Below, piece by piece: positions 16,662 to 25,268 of a stretch of DNA of 64,000 nt. How positions within the stretch are numbered: the first letter of the stretch is position 1; every line of letters begins with the position of its first letter. The notes under the pieces are model-generated. The model was not told the DNA's origin, ran no database searches, and saw nothing but the letters and a program-made list of their open reading frames with translations. The stretch comes from Dyella sp. BiH032 (lineage in GTDB: Bacteria > Pseudomonadota > Gammaproteobacteria > Xanthomonadales > Rhodanobacteraceae), in NCBI RefSeq assembly GCF_031954525.1, contig NZ_CP134867.1, positions 2,976,001 to 3,040,000 of the forward strand, written 5' to 3'. The position numbers and the translations under genes are program-made.

Positions 16662-18095
16662 GTGCCCATTCTGGTGGCCATCGCATTTCTCACCTGCCAC
16701 GCGCTCGCCCTGGCGCTGTTCCCCGACCACGCCAAGCTGCTCTCCTACCTCTTCCTGATCGCCGCCCCGCTGCTGGCGGCGCTGGCCTGCGCATGGCGCA
16801 GCCGGGGCGATCCGGTCGCCCACGGCTGGATCGCGCTGGCGCTGGGCATGCTGCTGTGGACCGCAGGCATGGCCTCCAACATGGTCATGGCAATGGTCCT
16901 GGCCAATGCCAACCCGACGCCGGGCCTCAGCATGCTGTGCTACGTGCTGTACGGCGTGCCGCTCACCTACGCGCTGGCCACCTCGCCGCGTGAAGCCTGG
17001 CCGGTGCGGCTGATCGACGCGCTGCTGGCGCTGGCCGTGGGCTATCTGTTCTTCGTGCATACCTTCTCGTTCGCCACCCTGAGCAATGCCAGCGACGAAG
17101 GCGTGGAACGCCTGCGGCTGATGTTCGACATCGAGAACGTGTTCATCGCCGCGTTCGCGGTGGTGCGCTGGCTGGCCGCCGGCGGCGAGCATCGCGTGTT
17201 CTTCCGGACGCTGGCGATCTTCGCGCTGCTCTACCTGGCGACGGCGGCCTACATCAATCACACCCAGAGCGACGTGGATTACGGCACCCTGGCCGACCTG
17301 GTGATCGACCTGCCCTTCCTTACCCTCGCCGCGATGGCTCTGCGGCCGGCCGCAGCCCGCGCCGACGCCCCGGAAGCGCCGCGGCGCCTGAGCCTGGTCG
17401 TGCGCGCCGGCAGTCCGCTGATGATGCCGCTCACCCTGCTCGTCGTGTCCGGCCTGATCCTGCACACCCATGCCGCACTGGCCACGGCCGGCTTCGCGGT
17501 CGCCTTGCTGGGCTACGGCGTGCGCAGCGTGCTCACGCAGGTGCGCACGCTGGAGGAACAGGACCAGCTCAGCGAACTGACGCGCATCGACCCGCTCACC
17601 GGCATCGCCAACCGCCGCCAGTTCGACGAGACGCTGAAGCGCGACTGGGCCCCGGCCGCGCGCGGCGAACGCGGCATGGCGCTGCTGCTGATCGACGTCG
17701 ATCATTTCAAGCAGCTCAACGACCGCTTCGGCCATCCGGCCGGCGATGCCTGCCTGCGCGAAGTGGCCGAGGTGCTGAAGGAGTGCGCGGTGCGCAGCAC
17801 CGACCTGGTCGCACGTTACGGCGGCGAGGAGTTCGCGGTGATCCTGCCGTATACGTCGCAGCACGGCGCGGAGCGGCTGGCCGAGACGATCCGCGCCGCC
17901 ATCGAGCGCCGCCCCCTGCCTGTCGCGGTGGCGGAGGGTACATCGCCGCCGGCGAGCCTGACGGTGAGTATCGGGGTGGGTTATGTGGCGGAGTTGGTGG
18001 GGCGGCGGCCCGAGGCGCTGATGGGGGTGGCGGATGGGGCGCTTTATGAGGCGAAGCGTGGGGGGCGTAATCGAGTGTGTGTGCGGGTGTTGTGA
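16662..18095 (+). CDS. Membrane-bound diguanylate cyclase (GGDEF)
   Basis: 477 aa from a GTG at 16662 preceded by GGGGA. Longer in-frame starts exist but add low-complexity Arg/Ala sequence. About ten hydrophobic segments fill residues 1-300 (MASE-like sensor region; I do not recognise a named MASE type). A short helix linker (VRTLEEQDQLSEL) leads to a GGDEF domain (about 313-475): DPLTGIANRRQF, then the signature GGEEF at 387-391. An RxxD inhibitory I-site (RSTD, 378-381) lies five residues before it. Expected reaction: 2 GTP to cyclic di-GMP, with product inhibition. No EAL domain is present. Codon use in the last 100 bases becomes strikingly G-rich but stays in frame to the RGGRNRVCVRVL end. 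Confidence 0.88.
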   Translation: MPILVAIAFLTCHALALALFPDHAKLLSYLFLIAAPLLAALACAWRSRGDPVAHGWIALALGMLLWTAGMASNMVMAMVLANANPTPGLSMLCYVLYGVPLTYALATSPREAWPVRLIDALLALAVGYLFFVHTFSFATLSNASDEGVERLRLMFDIENVFIAAFAVVRWLAAGGEHRVFFRTLAIFALLYLATAAYINHTQSDVDYGTLADLVIDLPFLTLAAMALRPAAARADAPEAPRRLSLVVRAGSPLMMPLTLLVVSGLILHTHAALATAGFAVALLGYGVRSVLTQVRTLEEQDQLSELTRIDPLTGIANRRQFDETLKRDWAPAARGERGMALLLIDVDHFKQLNDRFGHPAGDACLREVAEVLKECAVRSTDLVARYGGEEFAVILPYTSQHGAERLAETIRAAIERRPLPVAVAEGTSPPASLTVSIGVGYVAELVGRRPEALMGVADGALYEAKRGGRNRVCVRVL

Positions 18096-18141
18096 TTTTT
18101 TTCTTGGTGGCGTGGCGCTTTTTTTTGTCGTTGGCCGGCGT

Positions 18142-18659
18142 GCGTAGGTTGGGGTGAGCTTGCGAACCCCAACGGGAGCTAAGGACCGCCTCGTCCTCTC
18201 ATCCTCGTCATTCCGACGCAGGCCGGAACCCAGTAGCGACACGGCTCGGTTGTCGCGACGTGATCGCCAGTCTTGTCTCGCCCCGTGCGGGGGCGAGGGT
18301 TTCGCTCTCCTGCCGGAGAGCGAGTTACTTCTTCTTTGCTTGCCCAAAGAAGAAGTAACCAAGAAGAAAAGGCCCCCTGCGCGGCGCCCTCCGCAGCCTT
18401 CGCTGCTCCGGGTGCGTTGAGGGCTGGCCGGGCTTTTCGATCGGGCATCCTTGCCCGAATCGAAAAGGCGGGGACGTCCTGTCCCCGCCCGCCTGCGGCG
18501 GCCTGATCGTCCAGCCCTCACCGCCGCGAAGGGAACCCGGCAGATCAAGAGCCACTCGGAGCATCGCTTCGCTCGCTCTTGTTTGGTCGTTGGTTGCTTG
18601 GCGCGGTACCTCACTTCTCCTTCTCCCCTCCGGGGAGAAGGCGGGATGAGGGGCGGGGC
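18142..18659. repeat. Dispersed 0.5-kb structured intergenic element, copy 1
   Basis: This block recurs at 61236-61727 with about nine in ten bases identical by eye, same orientation. It is a chain of hairpins: CTCGCCCC/GGGGCGAG (18277-18297); GTTACTTCTTCTTTG paired with CAAAGAAGAAGTAAC (18324-18359, 15 bp, loop CTTGCC); an outer stem TGAGGGCTGG (18418-18427) / CCAGCCCTCA (18511-18520) enclosing CTTTTCGA-TCGGGCA / TGCCCGA-A-TCGAAAAG (18433-18467) and GGCGGGGAC/GTCCCCGCC; CAAGAGC/GCTCTTG; and CTTCTCCCC-TCC-GGGGAGAAG (18620-18640). Short reading frames across it are not conserved as proteins between copies. It is not a recognised IS: no transposase, no clear terminal repeats. Function unknown. 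Confidence 0.85.
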
Positions 18660-18958
18660 TTGCGCCAACGCAATTCGAGCGAACACATCCTGCAAATCGC
18701 GATGCCCCGCATAACCCCTAAGCGCCAATGGCCGCTTCACAGCTCACCGCTTCCCACGCACACCCCGGAATCCACTAAATCCGCACAACTGCACCCACGA
18801 TCACACCTATTCGCTAACCCGCTCTATGCCGCTTGCATACGATGACGAACACGCCAACCACCTCCTCTCGACATGCGTTGAACGCCCCTGACGCTATCAA
18901 CGCAAGCGCCGCACACTGAGCTTCTCCACGCCACCCCAGCCACACGCTCGAGGCCGCC
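18660..18958. other. Gene-free stretch upstream of the SnoaL-like gene
   Basis: About 300 bases, distinctly poorer in G than the flanks and rich in C/A. No reading frame with a ribosome-binding site or typical codon use. It presumably contains the promoter of the gene starting at 18959, but I cannot pick a convincing -35/-10 pair. Confidence 0.4.
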
Positions 18959-19408
18959 ATGTCCAACAACCTCAGCCGCGCGGATCTGCCGGAAGGTGCC
19001 GCGCAGACCATCGAACGCATTTACCGTGAATGGGATCGCGCCTGGTCCGAGGACGATCTGGACGCGATGATCGCGCTCTATGCGCCGGACGCCACGCTGG
19101 AGAGCCCGCTGGTGCCGCATCTGCTGGGCGGGAACGTCGGCGTCATCAAGGGCCGCGAGGCCATTCGCGAGTTGCTGGAGAAAGCGGCGCCACGCAAGCC
19201 GGGAAGCCGGCACTTCCATCGCCGTGGCTATTTCACCGATGGCTCTGGGCTAATGTGGGAGTACCCGCGTGCCACGCCGACCGGCGAGCAGATGGATTTC
19301 ATGGAAGTAATGGATATACGCGACGGCCTGATCCAATGGCATCGCGTCTACTGGGGGTGGCGCGGCGTCGAGGTGATCAAGGCGGACGCCTACTACAAAG
19401 ATAAGTAG
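18959..19408 (+). CDS. SnoaL-like / NTF2-fold protein
   Basis: 149 aa. The pattern IERIYREWDRAWSEDDLDAMIALYAPDATLESPLVPHLL is the N-terminal helix-helix-strand of SnoaL-like polyketide-cyclase/ketosteroid-isomerase folds. This is followed by GREAIRELLEKA and terminal beta strands (FMEVMDIRDGLIQWHRVYWGWRGVEVI). The protein has no signal peptide and is cytoplasmic. Catalytic function in this superfamily is very diverse (isomerase, cyclase, dehydratase, binding only), so no reaction is assigned. It stands alone between the structured repeat and the convergent patatin gene. Confidence 0.7.
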   Translation: MSNNLSRADLPEGAAQTIERIYREWDRAWSEDDLDAMIALYAPDATLESPLVPHLLGGNVGVIKGREAIRELLEKAAPRKPGSRHFHRRGYFTDGSGLMWEYPRATPTGEQMDFMEVMDIRDGLIQWHRVYWGWRGVEVIKADAYYKDK

Positions 19409-19443
19409 CGCGATGAACCACCAATGCGGGACATTCACTTCCC

Positions 19444-19482
19444 GCGAGCCCGGCTCCCTTCGTCGAGAGAAGCCGGGCTCGC
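19444..19482. terminator. 12-bp hairpin between convergent genes
   Basis: A perfect stem, GCGAGCCCGGCT (19444-19455) / AGCCGGGCTCGC (19471-19482), with a 15-base loop. It lies between the SnoaL-like gene (ends 19408) and the patatin gene (ends 19495). It is a strong hairpin with no T-tract on either side. Confidence 0.55.
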
Positions 19483-19494
19483 CGCGTGTGCCGC

Positions 19495-20506
19495 CTATGT
19501 CCAGTTCTCGCTCACCCAGGCACGCACGCCCTGCCACTCCTGCGACTTCTTGATGTAGTTGTGCGTCGCTCTCACCAGCTCGCCCACCTTCTCGTAGTCG
19601 TCCAGCGCGAATGGCTGGTCGAGCGGTACGTTCGCGCGCATGTAGTTGCCGCCCAGCAATTGCGCCGCCTGGGCGGCTGCCAACTCCGCGGTGGCATCCA
19701 TCGTCAGATTGAGCAGCGCCATGGCCGGTACCAGGCCGTTGCTGGACGGCCACAGCCAATGCTGTGACGCCCCAATCCAGCGGATTGCCCACGTCGTTGT
19801 TCGGCATGCCGACCGGATTGACGCCGGTGCCCAGCGACAGCATCAGGATGTCCGACGGACCGGTGACGTAGCCCTGGTAGATCGCTTCCACGATCGCCGT
19901 CATCGACGGGTTGTTGGCGAACGTGCCGCCGTCGGCAAAATAGCCGTAATCACCCACGGCATACGGCGGAAAGTAAGTCGGCGCGGCCGAGGTGGCCAGC
20001 GCTGCGTCGAGCATGTCGATGTCGCGGTAGACATTCTTCGTGCCGTTGGAAATCGTGCAGGGCTCCCAGCTGTTCTGGTCCAGGTCCCACAGCCGCGCGG
20101 AGTTAACCGCCACAAAGGGGCTGACCGAGGACAGCTTGCCGCTCACCATGGTCCCCGCGACCTGCTTCAGGCCGGTGTTGACGTACTGGCATTTGAAGAG
20201 GCCCGGGCCGCTGCCCAGCTCCTGCGTCGACTGTGCCGGCGCCTGGGGCTGCAGCTTGGCTTGCGCGTCCAGCAACCAGCCGTTGGGCTGGAAGATGGTG
20301 GAGCCCTTGTGAGTGTAGACGTCGACGATGGTGCCGATGTCCTGGCCGTTCGCCAGGCCCAGCGCGATCAGGCCGCCGGTCGACGTGCCGGCGAAGCCGT
20401 CAGCGTTCTTGACGATGCTGAAGCTCTGGTCCAGGTCCTGGATGAGCAGCGCCGTGATGACGCCGCGTATGCCGCCGCCGTCGCAACAGAGAATCTTGAA
20501 AGCCAT
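19495..20506 (-). pseudogene. Patatin-like phospholipase, interrupted by a frameshift
   Basis: The first about 245 codons (20506 down to about 19770) encode a clear patatin domain: oxyanion loop DGGGIRG (9-15), nucleophile Ser42 in GTSTGG and the dyad Asp192 in ADGGTFANNPS. After NPLDWG the frame runs into nonsense-like Arg/Gly sequence. The frame reached by skipping one base (or restoring two) continues as SQHWLWPSSNGLVPAMALLN and on to the natural-looking end ENWT at 19495. The break is in the GGGGCG run at about 19768-19772. If intact, the product would be about 336 aa, cytoplasmic, hydrolysing phospholipid acyl esters. Either a true inactivating mutation, a sequencing error in a G-run, or rarely recoding. 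An XRE-type regulator gene lies just upstream on the same strand. Confidence 0.8.
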
Positions 20507-20634
20507 GGTTTTCCCCCTGGTGGAATCGCGTCCGTGTGTTCGTGGGCGTCGCGCTCACGAAACCTTCGCAATCTGCATCCGGGGTCGTGACGGCGGTGTC
20601 TAGGCGCGGGCGAGCCATGCCTCCATCCGCCCGC

Positions 20635-21117
20635 TCAGCCCGCGACGTCGCCCGCGCCGTTCACTAGCGAGGCCCAGCCTTGCTCGTTCCGGTGCATCAC
20701 GAGGCTGACCTCGCCGCCACCACGCTTTCCGTCCATCTGGCTGAGCTTCTTGCAGAGCGACCAGAACGGCACCTGTCCGCGCAGCCGCTCCCAGGCCAGC
20801 GCGCGCAGCGTGATGTCGCTGTAGCGCGGCAAGGTTAGTCGCCCCCGCTCCCATAGCGAGACCGTGTGCTCGGCCAGGTCGAGCGACTCGGCCAGCTGCC
20901 GCTGCGAGATCGCCAGGCGTTTGCGGAGAAATCGGAAGGTCTTGCCGTTCAACGGCACGGCGGCATCGATCACGGCATCGGTGATCGCGCGGAGCAAACC
21001 CTCCGCGTCCTGGACGACGGTCTCTTCGCCATCGACCGTCTTCCTCATGCTGTAGCCATTGAGGAGGAAGACGTTGTCGAGCTCGCAAGCGTCGTAGTGG
21101 TAAAGCTGGCCTTTCAC
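20635..21117 (-). CDS. XRE-type helix-turn-helix regulator (MqsA/YgiT C-terminal-like)
   Basis: 160 aa from a GTG at 21117 preceded by AGGGGGTGTT; longer in-frame starts give unstructured Arg/Pro/Gly sequence. The N-terminus YHYDACELDNVFLLNGYSMRK resembles a group of small XRE regulators that begin with Y-H-Y-x-x-x-x-L-x-N-V-x-L-x-N-G-Y. The HTH is at about 72-100 (ISQRQLAESLDLAEHTVSLWERGR). The C-terminal 50 residues are not assigned. It lies 128 bases upstream of the patatin gene on the same strand and may regulate or be co-transcribed with it. There is no partner toxin of the MqsR or HigB type next to it. Confidence 0.7.
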   Translation of the reverse strand: MKGQLYHYDACELDNVFLLNGYSMRKTVDGEETVVQDAEGLLRAITDAVIDAAVPLNGKTFRFLRKRLAISQRQLAESLDLAEHTVSLWERGRLTLPRYSDITLRALAWERLRGQVPFWSLCKKLSQMDGKRGGGEVSLVMHRNEQGWASLVNGAGDVAG

Positions 21118-21473
21118 AACACCCCCTGCACTGTCGCTCCATCCAGAGCCACGACGTGGTTGACCAGCGGGGGAGAGTCGTTCGCCCACCGACGGCACGT
21201 GCGCATGCTCTCCGTGCTGGCGCCTGGTTGGAATCAGAGTTTTCCTAGGGATACGGGCAACATAACGCCGTGGCCCGGCCTTGCCATCCGCCCGCCGCGC
21301 GGGCGACGGGCGAAACTTCAGCAGCGTGAAGAACGAGTCGTGAGAGCGCATGGCGGAAAACCGGCCTCGACCGGCCGTTGCCGGGAAACAGCCAGGCCAT
21401 CCGGCCCCCTGCCCTTACCCCCTGTGTCCGGCGCCCGCCATGCGCCCTCACGACTCGCTCTTCGCGCGGTGGA
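21118..21473. other. Intergenic region between the HTH gene and the outer-membrane barrel gene
   Basis: About 355 bases with no convincing gene. A small imperfect hairpin followed by TTTT on the minus strand (21357-21379, AACGGCC / GGCCGGTT with one bulged G) could end the barrel-gene transcript. The rest shows no feature I can support. Confidence 0.35.
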
Positions 21474-24400
21474 TCAGAACGTCGAGAGCACGTTCAAGAA
21501 CACGCCCTTGTTGTTGTAGTTGAGATTGGTCAGGTCGTCCGAGAAGCGCGTGAAGTTGTAGCCGACGCCCACTTTCAGGTGCTTGCTGATGTAGCGGTAC
21601 ACGCCCACCAGCACGCCGCGTTTGGCGTCGCCCGCTTCGCGCGCGCTCAGGCGGCGCCACTCGACCAGGCCGCTCCAGTTGCGCACGAAATGCCATTCGC
21701 CACGGATCACCCACAGCGTCGCGGTGCTGTCCAGCCAGTCGCCGGCCGTGCGCGTGGGCTTGAGGCTGCCCCAGCGGTAGCCGTACTTCGCGCCCAGCGA
21801 CAACCACGGCGTGACGTCGTAGATGGTGTCCACCGACAGCACCTGGCTCTTCTGGCTGTAGTCGGCGACGGTGCTGGCGTACACGTTGCTGGTCGGGTCC
21901 GTGCTCACCGGCCCGATGCCGCTGGATGGCGAGAGCTGGCCCGGGGACGGCAGGTCGTACATGTAGGTGTACTTGAACAAGGTGTTCCAGCGGTCGTTGT
22001 CGACGGGGCGGTAGGCCGCGCCGATCACACCCTCGGTGTAGTTGCCGTCGAAGAACACGCCGTTGCTCGAACCGCTGCGCGCGACGTCCAGCTTGCCCAG
22101 CAGGCGCCACGCCGGCGTGAGCTGGCTGCCCAGGCTGTTGCGCGTCAACCAGGAGGTGCGCCGGCCGGAGACGTTGCTGTCCTCGTAGCGGTACTCCACG
22201 CTCGATGCCCACTTCGTCGCCAGCCCCTTGTAGGCCAGCGACACGCTGGCCGCCTGGCGGCGCAGGTCGCCGGCGAGCGGATCGCTGATGGTGCCTTCCT
22301 CCAGCTTGAAACCGGTGGTCCAGCGGTCGTTCACCGTCATGTCCAGGCCGAAGGCGTGGATCAGGCTGTCCTGCCCGCTGCCGGTGGTCTCGCGGCTTTC
22401 CTCGTACACGCTCACGCGATCGTTGAGGCGCGTCTTGGCACCGCCGACCAGCGTACCGAAGCGTCCGCGGTACGCGAGGTCTGGGCGATCCGTTTCCATC
22501 AGGTACTGCGCGTAGACATTGCTGCGGTCGCTGATGCGATAGTCGCCGCCGAGCTTGCCGCCCAGGCCGCCGTCGCCGTCCGACACTTCGGCATTGGCAT
22601 GGATGCGCTCGGTGATCTGCCAGCCGCCGCCGAGGCCCGCGCGGTCGTTGTCGCTGCGCGTGCCGGTGCGGGCCAGGGTCTGCTGCACGAAACCGTAGGC
22701 GTTCCACGAATCGAGCGTGTCCGGCAAGGTGCCCGGCTTGGCCGGGTCGCTGGCCAGCGACTGGTAGTCCACGCGCACGATGGCGTCGGTACGTTCGCCG
22801 TGCTCGGCCAGGACCGGACTTTGGATCAGCGTGGTATTGGCCACGCCGCGGTCTTCCGCGCGCACGCCTACGCTGCCGGCCCAGTGCGGGTCGAACTGGT
22901 GACGCACCGCGGCTTCGGCGGAATGGCGGTCCTGGCTCAGCGCATCGGTGCGGTCCGCCTTCAGGCTGACGTCGGTGGCCTTGCCCAGCGGAATGTCCGC
23001 GCGAGCGCCGACCTGGCGCGCACCTTCGCTGCCCAGGGTGATCTGCCCGGGGGCGGAGAAGCCGTTCTGCCGGTCCTGCCAGTACGCGCTGAGGGTGCCG
23101 CGCATGTCCTTGGAGAAGTCGGCCAGCGACACCGCCGCGTCGATGCGGCCCGCGTAGGCCTTGTCGTCGCTCTTGGCCGGCTGCTGGTTGCCCAGGCCGT
23201 TGGCGTTCTGGAAGTTGAAGCCGCCGTCGATCGAATTGAGCGTGCCGGTGCCCTCACCCTTCGAGCGTGCCGCTTCCAGGCGCAGGAAGGTGCCGGGCTT
23301 GTAGCGCAGCGTCGCGTCGATGCCGCCCAGGCTCTGGTCCGTGCCTTCGCCGCCCTGGTGGTAGCTGGTGGCACCGATGCGCACGTGGTCGTTGAACCAG
23401 TGCTCGCCGCGCGCGCCGGCCGCGAGCGTGTCCAGCTCGGTTACGCCGGGCACGTATTCGTAGTTGACGACGAGGTAGGCAGGATTGCCGGACAGGCCGC
23501 CGAGCTGCACCAGCCCCGAGCCGTCCGCCACCGAGGACAGCGGCGCGCGCAACAGGATGCGGCCCTGCAGGTAGTTGAGGTCGTAGTCCGATCCCGGCAC
23601 CAGCAGCGTGCGCTGCAGGACCAGGCCCGAATCGCGATCGCGGATTTCCACCCACACCCGCTCGGAGCCGGTAGTGATGTCCTGGCGCTGCAGGTAGTAC
23701 AGCGAACCGCCGGTACCGCGGAATTCCTCGCGCGAAGCGACCGTGCCCGGATCGGCGGCGAAGGCGTTGAGGCTGCTGCGCCGCTCGCCGTGCTCGGTGG
23801 TGCCTTCCGACTTCCACAGCAAGTTGGCGCCGTACAGGCCGCGCGAGTACTGCACCAGTTCCGAACCGGTCCACGAGGTGAGGAAGTTGCCCCACATCAG
23901 CTGGGTGTCGTTCTTCTCCACCTTGACGTAGAACTTGCCTTGCGTCGGCGCGTCGTCCACCGCGGTGGAGTCGTCGCCGTACACCGGATAGAACTGGTCT
24001 GGATCGATCCGGCGCAGCAGGTAGCGCGGGTCCTTGCTGGCGAAGTTGCTGAAGAGGTCGTTCAGCGGCTGCTCGCGCGTGTCGGCGGACGCGGTGAGGC
24101 GCCAGCCGTTGTCGAATGTGCCCTTCGTATAGAAGGCCAGCCGTCCGTCGATGGCGCTGCTCTTCACCTCGTTCTTCAGGCTCGGGTCGACCACCGTGGC
24201 GTTGGCCGAGGCGCTGCCGTGGCTGGCCGTGATGTCCGCCACGCCCACGTAGAACCAGTCGCGGTCCGGCAGGCGCACGCTGCGCCGGTAGCTGCGGTCG
24301 CCTACCGTGACGTCCACCACGCGGTCGCCCGGCGGCAGGATCTGCTGCATGGCGAACTTGCCGTCGCGGCCCACCGGCACGTCGGTATTGAGCGCGTGCA

Positions 24401-25268
24401 CGGCGGTGCCCGCGGCGGGCACGCGGCCGTTCACCGTGACGGCGGCGCCGTGCACGGAGATGTTGGCGACGTCGCGGCTGTCCTCGCCGTAGCCGGTGAG
24501 CGCTTCGCGCTCGGGTGTGTCCAGGTCGGCGTGGTGCGTGCGGTAGTCCACCAGGGTGAGCTGCTTGGCGCGCGTCTCGTCGAAGCGGCCCTTGGCGTCG
24601 CTCACGCGCAACACGTAGATGAGGTCGGCCGGCGCGTCCGCAGGCGGCTGCCAGGCGGCACTGCCGCCGATCGGCAGCGGCACCACGGCCAGCGGCGTTT
24701 CCTGCGTGTTCGCACCGCGCGGGAACACGCGGATCTCCGCATGCGCGATCCACGCCGCGTAATTGCTCCACGAGCGGAACGTCACCGCCTCGCCGCGCAC
24801 GCCGCCGTCGGCCGCCGTCCATGCGTTGAGCATGGGCTTGGCCACCAGGGGGTCGTAGCGCACCTGCACGGTGTCGTTGGCGAGCGCCACGTCCACGCAG
24901 CGCTGGCGGTCGGCGTCGTTGGCGGGCTGGCCATCGGCCGGCGCGCCGTCGACGCTCACCACGAAGGGTCTGGCGTCGGTGGGCATGGACGCAGCGGCGC
25001 CGTTCGCGCAGGACACCGCATCGCCCTGGCGCACGTCGCTGGCTAGGGGCTTGCCGTCCGCGGCCAGTGGTTGCACGTGCTCGCTGGAAGGCGGGACGGC
25101 GTTGGGCACGAGCGCGGCGTTCTGCACGACGCGGCCGTGGTGGTCGTCGCCCGGCGCGGCCTGCGCCGGGGTGTCGGTAGCCAGCGCGGGACTGGGCATG
25201 GCCAGGGCCAGGCCGATCAGCGCGGCGAGCGGTTGGCGGCGGAATGCCGTCACGGTCGTGGCGATCAT
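21474..25268 (-). CDS. Large outer-membrane beta-barrel protein, partner of the DUF11/SdrD-B protein
   Basis: 1264 aa. The start at 25268 overlaps the stop of the giant repeat protein gene (ATGA), so the two are translationally coupled. A signal peptide ends near ALATDTPA. The N-terminal 400 residues look like extracellular or periplasmic beta domains (PGDRVVDVTVGDRSYRRSVRLPD). From about residue 430 there are repeated amphipathic strands with alternating aromatic residues, such as YRISDRSNVYAQYLMETDRPD and HLKVGVGYNFTRFSDDL. The protein ends in Phe (VLSTF), the hallmark of BAM-inserted barrels. I do not recognise a named family beyond large outer-membrane barrels found beside DUF11 proteins in this order. 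Probable job: to anchor, export or act with the upstream surface protein. Confidence 0.72.
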   Translation of the reverse strand: MIATTVTAFRRQPLAALIGLALAMPSPALATDTPAQAAPGDDHHGRVVQNAALVPNAVPPSSEHVQPLAADGKPLASDVRQGDAVSCANGAAASMPTDARPFVVSVDGAPADGQPANDADRQRCVDVALANDTVQVRYDPLVAKPMLNAWTAADGGVRGEAVTFRSWSNYAAWIAHAEIRVFPRGANTQETPLAVVPLPIGGSAAWQPPADAPADLIYVLRVSDAKGRFDETRAKQLTLVDYRTHHADLDTPEREALTGYGEDSRDVANISVHGAAVTVNGRVPAAGTAVHALNTDVPVGRDGKFAMQQILPPGDRVVDVTVGDRSYRRSVRLPDRDWFYVGVADITASHGSASANATVVDPSLKNEVKSSAIDGRLAFYTKGTFDNGWRLTASADTREQPLNDLFSNFASKDPRYLLRRIDPDQFYPVYGDDSTAVDDAPTQGKFYVKVEKNDTQLMWGNFLTSWTGSELVQYSRGLYGANLLWKSEGTTEHGERRSSLNAFAADPGTVASREEFRGTGGSLYYLQRQDITTGSERVWVEIRDRDSGLVLQRTLLVPGSDYDLNYLQGRILLRAPLSSVADGSGLVQLGGLSGNPAYLVVNYEYVPGVTELDTLAAGARGEHWFNDHVRIGATSYHQGGEGTDQSLGGIDATLRYKPGTFLRLEAARSKGEGTGTLNSIDGGFNFQNANGLGNQQPAKSDDKAYAGRIDAAVSLADFSKDMRGTLSAYWQDRQNGFSAPGQITLGSEGARQVGARADIPLGKATDVSLKADRTDALSQDRHSAEAAVRHQFDPHWAGSVGVRAEDRGVANTTLIQSPVLAEHGERTDAIVRVDYQSLASDPAKPGTLPDTLDSWNAYGFVQQTLARTGTRSDNDRAGLGGGWQITERIHANAEVSDGDGGLGGKLGGDYRISDRSNVYAQYLMETDRPDLAYRGRFGTLVGGAKTRLNDRVSVYEESRETTGSGQDSLIHAFGLDMTVNDRWTTGFKLEEGTISDPLAGDLRRQAASVSLAYKGLATKWASSVEYRYEDSNVSGRRTSWLTRNSLGSQLTPAWRLLGKLDVARSGSSNGVFFDGNYTEGVIGAAYRPVDNDRWNTLFKYTYMYDLPSPGQLSPSSGIGPVSTDPTSNVYASTVADYSQKSQVLSVDTIYDVTPWLSLGAKYGYRWGSLKPTRTAGDWLDSTATLWVIRGEWHFVRNWSGLVEWRRLSAREAGDAKRGVLVGVYRYISKHLKVGVGYNFTRFSDDLTNLNYNNKGVFLNVLSTF

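Noticed and set aside
18324..18359. CRISPR-like repeats in the hairpin-rich element
   Set aside because: The repeats are inverted, not direct, with no regular unique spacers and no cas genes.
18154..18420. Short frames within the structured repeat (both strands) as small proteins
   Set aside because: They are not conserved in frame between the two copies, have no ribosome-binding sites and are explained by hairpin sequence.
16503..18740. 745-codon minus-strand frame crossing the GGDEF gene and the structured repeat
   Set aside because: The GGDEF frame on the plus strand contains the catalytic and I-site motifs. The minus frame has low-complexity Gln/Arg/Gly sequence and runs through the intergenic element.
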